A stretch of 61,312 nt of DNA from an uncultured Desulfobacteraceae bacterium (GTDB taxonomy: Bacteria; Desulfobacterota; Desulfobacteria; Desulfobacterales; Desulfatirhabdiaceae). The stretch covers positions 1 through 61,312 of the forward strand of contig CAJBLH010000042.1 in NCBI GenBank assembly GCA_903953895.1, in the 5' to 3' direction. The translations under genes were made by a program, and so were the position numbers. Below, piece after piece: positions 10,024-20,968 of this stretch (positions are counted from its first letter, which is position 1; each line of letters starts with the position of its first letter). The notes under the pieces were generated by a model, which saw only the letters and a program-made list of their open reading frames with translations, did no database searches and had not been told where the DNA came from.

Positions 10024-10064
10024 GGGGGAGGGTGAAACCATTTGATTCACCTTCCCCGTATTTT
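10024..10064. terminator. Bidirectional hairpin between fadA and ptsI
   Basis: GGGGAGGGTGAA (10025-10036) pairs with TTCACCTTCCCC (10046-10057), one G-T wobble, with a nine-base loop, followed by GTATTTT. It lies exactly between convergent genes and overlaps the end of ptsI, as expected of a shared intrinsic terminator. Confidence 0.75.
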
Positions 10065-11829
10065 ACCCGCTTACACTGAATCCGCCTTCCTGACTGAATC
10101 TCTCCTGTACGCGCTCCATGACAGCCTGCGCTGTTTTTTCTTTCATGATTTCACTGAGAAAACATCGCGTTTCTTGGATGTTCAAGGATCGAATCGTCTG
10201 TTTGGCCAGAGGAATGGCATTGGGGTTCATGCTGAATTCATCGATACCGAGTCCTAATAGAATCGGGATGTGAAGAGGATCACCCGCCATCTCCCCGCAC
10301 ATGAACACTTTTTTTCCTTTAGTCCGCGCCGCATCCACAGTATGCTGAAGCAGTCGAAGAATCGCCGGGTGCAGCGGATTGAAGAGATAGGCCACCTGGC
10401 GGTTCCCCCGATCGATGGCCAGTGAGAACTGAATCAGGTCATTGGTGCCGATACTGAAGAAGTCGACGGTATCCGCCAGAATATCGGATAGAATCACCGC
10501 TGAAGGAACTTCGATCATGATGCCGATTTCAATGTTGCGGTTATGAACGATTCCGTCTTTTTCCAATTCGTCCGATACTGCATTCAGCATGACTTTGGCT
10601 TCCTGAATCTCTTCATAGCCGGATATCATGGGAAACAATATTCGGACATTACCATAGGCTGCCGCCCTTAAAATAGCCCGAAGCTGGGTTCTGAAGACAT
10701 CCGGATTTCTGAGACAATACCGAATAGCCCGAAGCCCCAGCGCTGGATTGTCCTCAACACTTTCCACCGGGCGATCCAGCGCTTTGTCTCCATTGATATC
10801 CAGGGTGCGGATGGTTACCGGCCTGGGCGCCATGACTTCCACAACATCTTTATATTTATCGAAGAGTTCAGCTTCACTCGGATAATCCGGACGGCCCATG
10901 TATTGAAATTCGGTCCGATACAGGCCAACGCCGTCTCCGCCATGATCCAGAACGGAAACGATCTCTTCCGGAAGTTCGATATTGCCCATTACCATGAAGC
11001 GATGGCCGTCAAGGGTAACCGCATCCAGGTGACTCTGCCGGTCAAGCGCAGCCATTCTGGTTTCATACTGAAACCGGCGTTCTTCATACGCAATGAGGGT
11101 TTGATCGGTCGGGTTAATAATGACATTTCCGGAAATGCCATCCACTATGATCAAATCATCGCTGCAAATGGTTTTTGTGGCGTGATCCAGGCCGGACACA
11201 GCCGGAATCCCCAATGTCCGGGCGATAATACTGGTATGCGATGTTCCTCCGCCCTTGTCGGTGACAAATCCCTTGACGCGTTCCAGTTGAATCTGGCTGG
11301 TTTGCGCCGGAGATAAATCCGCAGCCACCAGTACCACCCGTTTATCGATAGCAGCGATATTGATTCTTTCAGATCCTACGAGATGATTCAGGATTCTGTC
11401 CGCAACCTGACCGATATCGATGGCCCTTTCCTTCAAGTACGGGTCAGACATGTTCATGAACATGGACCTGAGGGAAGAAACCACTTTTTTCAGCGCCCAT
11501 TCGGCATTTATGCAATCCAATTCGATGGTTTCTATGATTTTTCCGTAAAGCAGTTTGTCTTTCAGCAGGATGACATGGGTTTCAAGAATATCGACATGTT
11601 CCTTGATTGCAGCCGGCGTATTTTCGATAATGGCACGGAGTTCATTTTTGGCCTTTTTAACCGCCAGCCTGAATCGATTGAGTTCTGATAGAACATGAGA
11701 CTGAGAAATGTGATATTTTTCGATAATATCAACCCCTTCAACCTCGACCAGGTATGCTTTTCCAATGCAAATGCCCGGAGAAACGCCTATACCGTTCAGA
11801 AGGATTTCCCGTTGATCGCTATCCGTCAT
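10063..11829 (-). CDS. ptsI: PTS enzyme I (phosphoenolpyruvate-protein phosphotransferase)
   Basis: The 588-residue cytoplasmic enzyme takes phosphate from PEP and passes it to HPr. The phospho-histidine sits in GGGTSHTSIIARTLGIPAV (about residue 197). The PEP-binding barrel has GDGVGLYRTEF, MIEVPSAV, FFSIGTNDLIQ and the acid/base cysteine in MCGEMAGDP. An N-terminal HPr-binding helical domain precedes these, giving the standard architecture and length. ptsH ends two bases upstream, so the pair is translated together. No enzyme II component is seen in the window, so the sugar or regulatory role is open. Confidence 0.95.
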   Translation of the reverse strand: MTDSDQREILLNGIGVSPGICIGKAYLVEVEGVDIIEKYHISQSHVLSELNRFRLAVKKAKNELRAIIENTPAAIKEHVDILETHVILLKDKLLYGKIIETIELDCINAEWALKKVVSSLRSMFMNMSDPYLKERAIDIGQVADRILNHLVGSERINIAAIDKRVVLVAADLSPAQTSQIQLERVKGFVTDKGGGTSHTSIIARTLGIPAVSGLDHATKTICSDDLIIVDGISGNVIINPTDQTLIAYEERRFQYETRMAALDRQSHLDAVTLDGHRFMVMGNIELPEEIVSVLDHGGDGVGLYRTEFQYMGRPDYPSEAELFDKYKDVVEVMAPRPVTIRTLDINGDKALDRPVESVEDNPALGLRAIRYCLRNPDVFRTQLRAILRAAAYGNVRILFPMISGYEEIQEAKVMLNAVSDELEKDGIVHNRNIEIGIMIEVPSAVILSDILADTVDFFSIGTNDLIQFSLAIDRGNRQVAYLFNPLHPAILRLLQHTVDAARTKGKKVFMCGEMAGDPLHIPILLGLGIDEFSMNPNAIPLAKQTIRSLNIQETRCFLSEIMKEKTAQAVMERVQERFSQEGGFSVSG

Positions 11830-11831
11830 GT

Positions 11832-12134
11832 CTATTTCTCTCCGAAACCGCTTTCCGCCAATGCGGCAATCGCGTTCAATGTCTCGACATCCTGAGCATT
11901 TTCAACAGCGAAGCGGATTGGGGTTCCTTTGGGGCAATAAAGGGTCAGCATGTCAATAATGCTCTTGGCGTCTACCTGTTCCCCATCGCTGATCATCCAG
12001 ACCCGGGAGGCGACCTTCGCCGCAAGCATGGCAATCTGAGCTGCAGGTCTTGCGTGTAGTCCCAGTGCATTGACAAGCGTGACATCTCTTGAAATCATAT
12101 CTTTTTCTGTCATATAAAAGCCGTGTTTTTTCAT
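11832..12134 (-). CDS. ptsH: Phosphocarrier protein HPr
   Basis: A protein of about 100 residues whose active-site histidine is in NALGLHARPAA, the signature for phosphorylation by enzyme I. A serine in AKSIIDML stands at the place of the regulatory Ser46 of HPr, so control by HPr kinase is possible though no such gene is in view. The start at 12134 is preceded by GGAAGG seven bases upstream, giving a short MKKHGFYMTEKD extension before the usual HPr fold; internal ATG codons are alternatives. Two bases from ptsI. Confidence 0.92.
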   Translation of the reverse strand: MKKHGFYMTEKDMISRDVTLVNALGLHARPAAQIAMLAAKVASRVWMISDGEQVDAKSIIDMLTLYCPKGTPIRFAVENAQDVETLNAIAALAESGFGEK

Positions 12135-12488
12135 CGGCCTGCCTTCCAGAAAAGCGGCGATGTATTCAATCTATTTTAATTTATTACGTGTTAGATTCAG
12201 GCTGCGATTTATCAACATTAGCCATATTTGTCAATCCGTGACGACATGTTCGGAAATTTCATCCGTCATCTGCACCTGTTCTTTCCCGGTTGTTACATCA
12301 AATTTTTGGTGCTATTATTGATCTATGTACGCACCCGGTATTCACCCCGACGTCTGAAAATAATTCCACACGCAAACCGCGAAGAACTTATTTATTTCGT
12401 GGCTGAAGATATTTTCGCGGTAAAAATGGTATTTATTCATTGCTCCGCTCTCAACTGCTTTTGAAATTTATATCCACTGCAATGGAAA
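12135..12488. other. Intergenic region between divergent ptsH and lnt
   Basis: About 350 bases without a convincing gene. It must hold the ptsH-ptsI promoter on the minus strand and the lnt promoter on the plus strand. ACCGCGAA near 12377 and TTCGCGGT near 12415 form an 8-base inverted pair with a long spacer. I could not assign a function to it. Confidence 0.4.
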
Positions 12489-14108
12489 ATGACGAAACTA
12501 AAACGTATGAATGCGCAACACTTTTTTCTGGCCGGACTCAGCGGTGCATTGCTGACGGCATCATTCCCCAACACCGAGCTGCACTGGCTAGCATGGATTG
12601 CTCTGGTTCCGCTGATGATCTCGCTAAAGGGACAATCGCTTAATAACGGATTCCGCCTGGGGCTCTTGACAGGCATCGTACATTATCTGACATTGATGTA
12701 CTGGCTGGTTCATACGCTGATGACTTTCGGCCATCTGCCTTTTTATTTGAGCGTGCCCATTCTTTTTCTGCTGGTTACTTACCTGGCATTATATCCGGCG
12801 ATATTTTCTGCTGCTTTTTCATGGGCCACCATCCGTCCGGATGTTTTTTTATTCTTCATACCGGCAGTCTGGTCTGCTCTGGAATATATCCGGTCATTTT
12901 TTTTATCCGGATTTCCCTGGGAATTCCTGGGATATTCTCAATACCGTTGGATCACACTGATTCAGGCCGCCGATATCACCGGTGTTTACGGCATTTCGTT
13001 TATGATTCTTTCGGTTAATGTGGCAGGGTTTCTGCTCTGGCGGTATCTTTCAGAAAGGAAGTCTGCGAATGTTCCGGAAAAACGCCGTTCAGCGACAGGA
13101 TGTATCGCCATTTCCGCTCTTTTGATACTTCATGCGCTAGGATACGGCCAGTGGCGAATCGGCGACATCGCCAAAACAATAGCAAAATCACCTTCCTCGA
13201 ATATCGCTGTCGTTCAGGGAAATGTCAATCAGGCCATCAAGTGGGACCCCGCTTTTCAGATTTCAACAACCGAGAAATACATCGCCCTTTCCAGATCGGC
13301 AAAACCATCCCATCCGGACCTGATTGTATGGCCGGAAACGGCCGCACCATTTTATTTTCTTTTTAACAAGGCTGCTACAGAAATGGTTCTTAGAGGGGTT
13401 CGGGAAACCGGAACTTCTTTTTTGATCGGCAGCCCGTCTTTTATCCCTCGAAACGACAAACAAGCCGACTTTTTCAACAGCGCTTTTCTGATTGACCCGA
13501 ACGGCAATGTCACCGAAAAATATGACAAAGTTCATCTGGTGCCGTTCGGTGAATATGTTCCATTTCAGCAGTGGTTTCCGTTCATCGGAAAAATTGTGGA
13601 AGAAGTGGGCGATTTTAAGTCTGGCCGCAAAGGCCAAACATTGAACTGGGGAAAATTTCCAATTGGCATTCAGATCTGTTATGAAATGATCTTCCCGGAT
13701 CTATCCAGGGAAATGGTCAGAAACCAGGCGGCATTCTTAATTAACATGACAAACGACGCCTGGTATGGTAAGACGAGTGCGCCATATCAGCATTTTTCCA
13801 TGGCCGTTTTCAGAGCTGTCGAAAATCGCAGGTCCCTGATACGTTCCGCCAATACCGGCATCAGCGGATTTATCGATCCTGCCGGCAGAATCTTAGCTCA
13901 TACGCCGCTGTTTGAAGAAGCGGTCATCACCTGTTCTTTGCCTGCGTTTAAATTGAAAACATTTTACACATGTTACGGCGATGTTTTTGCCTTGATCTGC
14001 ACGGCAATCGGCTTACTCTTTTTTCTTGCCATGACCCGGCGCAGAACTTTTCCTTTTTTCAGAGAACGCAAACGCACGGCCGCAGCCGACGTTCACAACA
14101 AACCATAA
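12489..14108 (+). CDS. lnt: Apolipoprotein N-acyltransferase
   Basis: The 539-residue inner-membrane enzyme transfers a third acyl chain to the N-terminal cysteine of lipoproteins. Multiple hydrophobic helices fill residues 1-200, including WLAWIALVPL and SGFPWEFLGYSQYRW. A periplasmic nitrilase-type domain (about 225-490) follows with the catalytic triad positions visible: Glu in IVWPETAAPF (about 280), Lys in KVHLVPFGEYVP (about 347) and Cys in GIQICYEMIFPDL (about 396). A last helix lies near residue 500. Start chosen at the first ATG of the frame; only a weak TGGAAA lies upstream. prfB begins 12 bases after the stop. Confidence 0.94.
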   Translation: MTKLKRMNAQHFFLAGLSGALLTASFPNTELHWLAWIALVPLMISLKGQSLNNGFRLGLLTGIVHYLTLMYWLVHTLMTFGHLPFYLSVPILFLLVTYLALYPAIFSAAFSWATIRPDVFLFFIPAVWSALEYIRSFFLSGFPWEFLGYSQYRWITLIQAADITGVYGISFMILSVNVAGFLLWRYLSERKSANVPEKRRSATGCIAISALLILHALGYGQWRIGDIAKTIAKSPSSNIAVVQGNVNQAIKWDPAFQISTTEKYIALSRSAKPSHPDLIVWPETAAPFYFLFNKAATEMVLRGVRETGTSFLIGSPSFIPRNDKQADFFNSAFLIDPNGNVTEKYDKVHLVPFGEYVPFQQWFPFIGKIVEEVGDFKSGRKGQTLNWGKFPIGIQICYEMIFPDLSREMVRNQAAFLINMTNDAWYGKTSAPYQHFSMAVFRAVENRRSLIRSANTGISGFIDPAGRILAHTPLFEEAVITCSLPAFKLKTFYTCYGDVFALICTAIGLLFFLAMTRRRTFPFFRERKRTAAADVHNKP

Positions 14109-14120
14109 AGGAGGCCCACG

Positions 14121-15231
14121 ATGTCTTTGGAAATCAAACAAATCATCAAGGAACTGAATCAAAAATTAGAGCCGTTCAAGGAGTATCTTTGACCTGGCCG
14201 GCAAGGAAAGACGACTGAAAGAAATCGAATCCATGATCGCGGGCAGGTCTTTCTGGGATAACCCGGATAAGACCACCGCCATCTTAAAAGAACGCACCCT
14301 GCTATCCACAAAGGTCAACGGTTTCAACGATCTGAACCGGGACCTCGAAGATAACGAGATACTGCTGAACCTGGCGACAGAAGAATCGGATGCTGAAACG
14401 CTTGCCGAAGTTATGCGGCAACTTGCTCAGATCGAAAAACGCATCCAGGATATGTCCTTGAGCCTGATGCTGGATGGCGAAGACGATCCCAATAACGCCA
14501 TTGTATCCATTACCGCCGGCGCCGGTGGAACCGAAGCGCAGGACTGGTCCGAAATGCTGTTTCGCATGTATGCCCGGTGGATCGAGCGGAAAAACTTCAA
14601 AATGGAGATCGTGGATTACCAGCCCGGTGATGAAGCCGGCCTCAAAGGCGCGACATTTACCGTCGCCGGCGAATATGCATACGGATATCTAAAATCCGAA
14701 AACGGTATTCATCGGCTGGTCCGCATCTCGCCGTTCAACGCCAACGGCAAACGTCAGACCTCATTTTCATCGGTTTTTGTTTATCCGGAGTTGAGCAGCG
14801 AAATCGTGGTGGATATCGACGAAAAAGATCTCCGGATCGATGTTTTTCGGGCAAGCGGGGCTGGCGGTCAGCATGTCAATAAGACCAGCAGCGCAGTTCG
14901 GATAACCCATCTGCCTTCGGGAATCGTCGTGGCGTGTCAGCAGGAAAGATCTCAGCACCGCAACAAGGACATGGCCATGAAAGTGCTGCGGTCCAGACTC
15001 TACCAGCTTGAAAAACAGCGACAGGACGACAAGCTTCAGGAAATGCACGACACCAAGGATGAAATCGCCTGGGGAAGACAGATTCGATCCTACATCCTTC
15101 ACCCCTACCAAATGGTCAAAGATCACCGCATCGATCTGGATATCGGCAATGCCCAGGATGTGCTGGACGGAGCGCTTGATCCATTTATCGAAGGGGTGCT
15201 GATGGCCGGAAAATCGCGGGGAGTCAAATAA
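14121..15231 (+). CDS. prfB: Peptide chain release factor 2, made by programmed +1 frameshift
   Basis: RF2 reads UAA and UGA stop codons. Translation starts at ATG 14121 (GGAGG upstream), runs 23 codons to a UGA at 14190-14192, shifts +1 on CTT, and continues at GAC 14191 to the stop at 15231, giving about 369 residues. Downstream are the RF2 specificity motif in RISPFNANGKRQTSF and the hydrolysis motif GAGGQHVNKTSSAVR. The 14233 ATG is internal, so the long reading frame alone would lose the N-terminal domain. Self-regulation by frameshifting when RF2 is scarce is established for this gene. It sits between lnt and an HD-domain gene with almost no spacing. Confidence 0.96.
14178..14193 (+). 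promoter_or_regulatory. prfB programmed +1 frameshift site
   Basis: AAGGAGTATCTTTGAC holds the classic elements: an internal Shine-Dalgarno-like AGGAG three bases before the slippery CTT, and a UGA stop followed by C. The in-frame protein ends ...FKEYL-stop; the shifted frame continues DLAGKERRLKEIES. Confidence 0.95.
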
Positions 15232-15807
15232 TTGAAGCCACTGGAGATGATCGCATCAGTCTGCAGGCAAGGCTCTGGCATCTATGAAATCCTGGTGGCG
15301 CACAGCAGCCTGGTAGCCCAAAAAGCAGTGGCAGTGGCGCGCTATCTCCGCCATCTGAATCCTGATGTGGATTTTATCTATGAGGCTGCCATGCTTCATG
15401 ACATCGGCATCATCACAACCCGCACGCCGGAGCTGGGTTGCAGCGGCACTCTTCCCTATATCTGCCATGGATATTCGGGAAGAGCGATTCTGGAAAAAGC
15501 CGGATTAGCCCGGCACGGACTGGTCTGTGAACGCCATGTCGGCGTGGGGATATCGATGGATGACATTCGATCCGGAAACCTGCCCATCCCCCTTCGCGAC
15601 ATGACCCCACAGAGCCTTGAAGAGCAGATCATCTGTTACGCCGATAAGTTTTATTCTAAAAACGGCGAGCTTTCGCCGGTTTTGGAAAAGTCGGCGAAAG
15701 ATATTGTCGTGAGTCTTTTACCCTATGGCCAGGACAAAGTGGACCGGTTTCTATCATGGCACAGGCAGTTTGAATGCCCGCCAATCGCCGAGTCATCTCA
15801 GGACTGA
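15232..15807 (+). CDS. HD-domain putative phosphohydrolase
   Basis: The 191-residue protein has an HD metal-dependent hydrolase core: a helix with HSSLVAQKA, the metal ligands in AAMLHDIG, a later CHGYSGRAIL and CYADKFYSK. Such proteins cleave phosphate esters of nucleotides or related molecules; the substrate cannot be predicted. The start is TTG at 15232, directly after the prfB stop, with GGGGAG eight bases upstream; ATG at 15247 is an alternative. It probably belongs to the lnt-prfB transcript. Its end overlaps by ten bases the end of the convergent Cys-cluster gene. Confidence 0.8.
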   Translation: MKPLEMIASVCRQGSGIYEILVAHSSLVAQKAVAVARYLRHLNPDVDFIYEAAMLHDIGIITTRTPELGCSGTLPYICHGYSGRAILEKAGLARHGLVCERHVGVGISMDDIRSGNLPIPLRDMTPQSLEEQIICYADKFYSKNGELSPVLEKSAKDIVVSLLPYGQDKVDRFLSWHRQFECPPIAESSQD

Positions 15808-16580
15808 AATGTATCCAACTGATTATTTTCTTTAAAAAGCACACTTTTCAGCCATGTCATTCCATAGGTCAGCAGCGCAACATCATCGGTTTTAATATTT
15901 TCTACCGTTTGATCGTCCATCGGATACCGTTTGAGAAACGAGCTTTCCAGCACAAAATCTCGAAACCGATCGATATCATAACTGACCATGAAAAATAACT
16001 GTTTGGCTTTTTCCGTGAGCTGAATATTCATGGGAAAAGATCGCTTGCGAACCACCAGATCCGTCCACCCCGCATTGACCTCGTCATGGACATCCACTCC
16101 CTGGTCCCTGCGCCAGTCCCGTATCGTCCAGCTTTTATCCTCCTCGAAACCCTTGCAGTGCGACTCTTGAATCATGATATAAAAACCATTATCGTCGGCG
16201 CCTTCCTTGTGGCTGAGAGAAGCGACACCGACCGGATAATACCGACAGGTGGTAGGCCGATCCGAATAGACCAGGCATCCATCGTCCCGGACAAACGGAC
16301 AGGATTTGGACTCATCATCCAGAAGTTTCAACAGGACAAGCGGCAGATCGGTTTTTTCAAGCAGTTGCGGTACCGTATAAAGAGCCAGGAACTGGCCGGA
16401 TGTCAACTCCAGTCGCTTTTTCAACAGGATGATATCATAGGGCGTCAGCATGATGCTGATACCTCTGCAGCAGCAGGTAAAACAACCAACGTCTTTATGG
16501 CACCGAAACGTAAACTGACTCTCCAGACCAAGCCGAACTGGTTCAATGCGGGCCTGATCGTCATGATGATCAAAATTCAT
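15798..16580 (-). CDS. YkgJ-family cysteine-cluster protein
   Basis: The 260-residue protein carries the YkgJ-type zinc/iron-binding pattern: FRCHKDVGCFTCCCRG (about residues 25-40), then CPFVRDDGCLVYSDRPTTCRYYPVG (about 105-130). The motif is thought to hold an iron-sulfur cluster or metal, but the reaction is unknown for the family. C-terminal of this the sequence is soluble and charged, with no recognisable domain. A second, smaller member of the family is encoded at 45728-46438. It is convergent with the HD-domain gene and divergent from panC. Confidence 0.8.
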   Translation of the reverse strand: MNFDHHDDQARIEPVRLGLESQFTFRCHKDVGCFTCCCRGISIMLTPYDIILLKKRLELTSGQFLALYTVPQLLEKTDLPLVLLKLLDDESKSCPFVRDDGCLVYSDRPTTCRYYPVGVASLSHKEGADDNGFYIMIQESHCKGFEEDKSWTIRDWRRDQGVDVHDEVNAGWTDLVVRKRSFPMNIQLTEKAKQLFFMVSYDIDRFRDFVLESSFLKRYPMDDQTVENIKTDDVALLTYGMTWLKSVLFKENNQLDTFQS

Positions 16581-16836
16581 ATTGCATTTCCTTTCAGCAA
16601 CCTCATTATTTTTTTCAAATTTATATCGAAGCAGCCCTTTAAAGTCAATGCATTCATTTTCTGTGCCGTTAAAGCATGATTGTAAATTTCATGGATTCAT
16701 GATATATTTACAGATTATGCATGATAAATATATTGATAAATGCAGCCGATCTCATTATTAAAAAAGCGATTATGGAATTGACGGCATTATCACAATCAAG
16801 GGGGTTCCCATCGACATCATACCATTAAAAGCCGAG

Positions 16837-17658
16837 ATGCTGGCACGGTCTAATCACCTGAGAAATTTAGGAAAAACCATCTCATTTGTTCCCACGATGG
16901 GCTATCTTCACGAAGGCCATCTGTCATTGATGCGTCTGGCCAAAAGCATGGCAGATTTATTGGTGGTCAGTATTTTTGTAAACCCCACACAGTTTGGTCC
17001 CGCCGAAGACCTTAGCACCTATCCCCGGAACTTTGAACGCGATCAGTCTCTATGCAGGAATGAAGGTGTGGATATTCTGTTTTATCCGACTGCAGCAGAG
17101 ATGTATGGCCCTCGATTTCAGACATTCATCACCCTGGAACAGCTTCCGCATCACCTTTGCGGCATATCGAGGCCGGTTTTTTTCAAAGGAGTGGCTACCG
17201 TTGTGACCAAACTGTTCCATATCGTCAAGCCTCACACCGCTGTATTCGGCCAGAAGGATTATCAGCAAGTCAGGATTATCCAACAAATGGTTGAAGATAT
17301 GGATATGGATATTCAGATCACCAGCGGCCCGACTGTCCGGGAAACCGACGGACTTGCCATGAGCTCCCGCAATGCTTACCTGAGCGCATCGCAACGACCG
17401 TCGGCGTTAACCCTATATCAGGCGATTTGCCAAACCAAAAATTTTCTGGAATCCGGATTGACAGATGCAAAAATACTGATCCAGAAAGCTGCCAACCTGA
17501 TCCTGTCTTTTCCAGACACATCTATCGACTACATTGCCATCTGTGATCCGGATTCGCTGGAGGACATGCAGACCATCGACAGACCCGCGGTCATGGCGCT
17601 TGCCGTAAAAGTGGGGAAAACCCGCCTGATCGACAATATGATGCTATCACCGCGCTGA
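16837..17658 (+). CDS. panC: Pantothenate synthetase (N-terminus probably starts upstream at an ATC codon)
   Basis: The enzyme joins pantoate and beta-alanine using ATP in coenzyme A synthesis. The adenylate-forming HIGH-like motif is [15 protein letters not shown], and later the [16 protein letters not shown] loop and SSRNAYLS are present. The first standard codon in frame is ATG 16837, but the family's conserved start (pattern M-x-I-I, then the FVPTMG strand 26 residues later) aligns exactly with an in-frame ATC at 16810. AAGGGGG lies five bases before that ATC, and no ribosome site precedes 16837. I list the standard-codon frame and flag the extension. No panB or panD nearby. Confidence 0.92.
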   Translation: MLARSNHLRNLGKTISFVPTMGYLHEGHLSLMRLAKSMADLLVVSIFVNPTQFGPAEDLSTYPRNFERDQSLCRNEGVDILFYPTAAEMYGPRFQTFITLEQLPHHLCGISRPVFFKGVATVVTKLFHIVKPHTAVFGQKDYQQVRIIQQMVEDMDMDIQITSGPTVRETDGLAMSSRNAYLSASQRPSALTLYQAICQTKNFLESGLTDAKILIQKAANLILSFPDTSIDYIAICDPDSLEDMQTIDRPAVMALAVKVGKTRLIDNMMLSPR

Positions 17659-17723
17659 CAACCATTTTTATTCCCCGACGGTTACCCAACGGTACCTCGA
17701 TCGTTATCGAACAAGGAGAACTC

Positions 17724-18890
17724 ATGAGCGAAAAATTTTTTTTTACATCTGAATCTGTAACCGAAGGTCATCCCGATAAGGTTGCTGACGCGGTATCCGA
17801 TTCCATTCTCGACGCCATTATTGCGCAGGACAAAAACTGCCGGGTTGCCTGCGAAACACTGGTCACCACCGGTCTGGTGTTTATTGCCGGAGAAATTTCA
17901 ACAGCTTGCTATGTCGAGATGCCTGAAATCGCCCGCAACACGATCAAAGAAATCGGATATCACTCATCCCAGATGGGTTTTGACTGGCGAACCTGCTCGG
18001 TGCTGACCAGCATCGACCACCAGTCTCCGGATATCGCCCAAGGCGTCAATGCCGGCGAAGGGCTTTTCATGGAACAGGGTGCCGGCGACCAGGGCCTCAT
18101 GTTCGGCTTTGCCACGGATGAAACCCCGGAGCTTATGCCCATGCCCCTCATGTATGCTCATAAACTCTGCCAGCGTCTTTCGACAGTCCGCAAAAACGGA
18201 AGCCTCGATTTTCTCCGTCCAGACGGCAAGTCTCAGGTGACCATCGAATATGAGGACGGCATCCCCAGACGGGTGGATACCATCGTCATCGCCGCCCAGC
18301 ACAAAGCCGACATTACATATGAAGACCTGAAGGAGGCCATCATCGAGGAAGTCATTCGAAAAGTCATTCCCAGACACATGATGGATGGAGATACCCGTTA
18401 CTACATCAACGCCACGGGTAAATTCGTCATCGGCGGCCCCATGGGAGACTGCGGTCTGACCGGCCGAAAAATCATTGTAGATACCTACGGCGGGCAGGGA
18501 AGTCATGGCGGCGGCTGTTTCTCAGGGAAAGATCCTTCCAAGGTCGATCGGAGTGCTTCCTATATGGCCCGGTATGTAGCCAAGAATATCGTTGCAGCCG
18601 GCATCGCCAAAAAATGTGAAATTCAAATCGCTTATGCCATTGGCGTTGCAGAACCCGTATCTATTATGATCGATATGATGGGAACCGGTCAGATTCCCAA
18701 GGAAAGGGTCAAAGAAATCATTCTGGAGGTATTTGACCTGAGACCTGCCGCCATCATCGAGCATTTGGACCTCCTGCGTCCCATATACCGAAAAACTGCT
18801 GCCTATGGCCATTTTGGCAGAAATGAACCCGAATTCACCTGGGAGAACACGCAGATATCCAGTATTCTCAGGGAAAAAGCAGGGATTTGA
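17724..18890 (+). CDS. metK: S-adenosylmethionine synthetase
   Basis: The 388-residue enzyme makes S-adenosylmethionine from methionine and ATP. Signatures include [19 protein letters not shown] at the N-terminus, [12 protein letters not shown] and [20 protein letters not shown] with the phosphate-binding loop. Length matches the family. AAGGAG lies six bases before ATG. ahcY follows 23 bases later, linking SAM synthesis with removal of the S-adenosylhomocysteine by-product. Confidence 0.97.
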   Translation: MSEKFFFTSESVTEGHPDKVADAVSDSILDAIIAQDKNCRVACETLVTTGLVFIAGEISTACYVEMPEIARNTIKEIGYHSSQMGFDWRTCSVLTSIDHQSPDIAQGVNAGEGLFMEQGAGDQGLMFGFATDETPELMPMPLMYAHKLCQRLSTVRKNGSLDFLRPDGKSQVTIEYEDGIPRRVDTIVIAAQHKADITYEDLKEAIIEEVIRKVIPRHMMDGDTRYYINATGKFVIGGPMGDCGLTGRKIIVDTYGGQGSHGGGCFSGKDPSKVDRSASYMARYVAKNIVAAGIAKKCEIQIAYAIGVAEPVSIMIDMMGTGQIPKERVKEIILEVFDLRPAAIIEHLDLLRPIYRKTAAYGHFGRNEPEFTWENTQISSILREKAGI

Positions 18891-18913
18891 TAAACTAAAA
18901 GGAGATTAACACC

Positions 18914-20332
<1,419 letters not shown>

Positions 20333-20372
20333 TATATATAGACATTCAGAAAAATAATTTCGCGGCGTTATC

Positions 20373-20405
20373 GGGAGGAGAAATACTACAGTATTATCTC
20401 CTCCC
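20373..20405 (+). terminator. Strong hairpin after ahcY
   Basis: GGGAGGAGA pairs with TCTCCTCCC around an A/T-rich loop. There is no clear T-run after it, so it may be an RNA-stabilising stem rather than an intrinsic terminator. Confidence 0.45.
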
Positions 20406-20523
20406 TGCTGCCTTCCCAAAACCATTACCATGAAAATACCCTGGGGACGGCCAGAATATTATGGCCATGAACGTTTATCTTGAAAACAATGATTTCAGAT
20501 TGCGTTCGAAAAGACATCCAAGC

Positions 20524-20555
20524 AGGGGTGGGCTTCAAACCCGCTCCTACTTTTT
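20524..20555 (+). terminator. Intrinsic terminator built from a palindromic repeat
   Basis: AGGGGTGGG pairs with CCCGCTCCT (two G-T wobbles, seven-base loop), followed by ACTTTTT. This is the best terminator for the metK-ahcY transcript and it overlaps the end of the minus-strand gene at 20547. The stem resembles dispersed GGAGCGGG-type palindromes seen in many bacterial genomes. Confidence 0.6.
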
Positions 20556-20819
20556 CTGTTGATTTATCGGCTTGTCCTGCAGCAGCTCCCGCGCTATCCG
20601 AATATCATATGCCTGTTTCAGATCGAAATGTTTCTGAGTACTCATCTGGGATGCCTCCAAAATGGCTCTGAATGGCACCCATCCATGCGATTTCCAAAGC
20701 TCTGCATCATCAGCACTCCACATTCTGAAGCAGATGACGCCGTCAGTGTCCTGGACATACATCCGCACACGTTTGTTATCCGGGAAAGGGTAATAGTAAA
20801 GGCCGTTTTCGTCTTTCAT
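20547..20819 (-). CDS. Conserved-looking small hypothetical protein
   Basis: A 90-residue soluble protein, MKDENGLYYYPFPDNKRVRM..., rich in aromatic residues in its first half (YYYPFPD, CFRMWS, WKSHGWVPF) with a charged helical C-terminus. I recognise no domain. Codon use and composition look like a real gene, and no overlapping frame is better. It is single, between the ahcY terminator and a glycosyltransferase on the same strand. Confidence 0.6.
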   Translation of the reverse strand: MKDENGLYYYPFPDNKRVRMYVQDTDGVICFRMWSADDAELWKSHGWVPFRAILEASQMSTQKHFDLKQAYDIRIARELLQDKPINQQKK

Positions 20820-20968
20820 AATCAGTTCTGTTGAACTCTCAATCTGTTTAATGCGTTATTTGGTTCAGATGTAAACAATTCGGATTTCAGGTTCGACTTA
20901 CCATTTCATGGCAAACGAAATAGCAGAGAACGTCTTTTACTGCAAAGCATTTTTAACTTTGGAAACAA

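Noticed and set aside
12377-12424. ACCGCGAA...TTCGCGGT inverted repeat as an operator
   Set aside because: Arms are short and far apart, with no second copy or link to a promoter.
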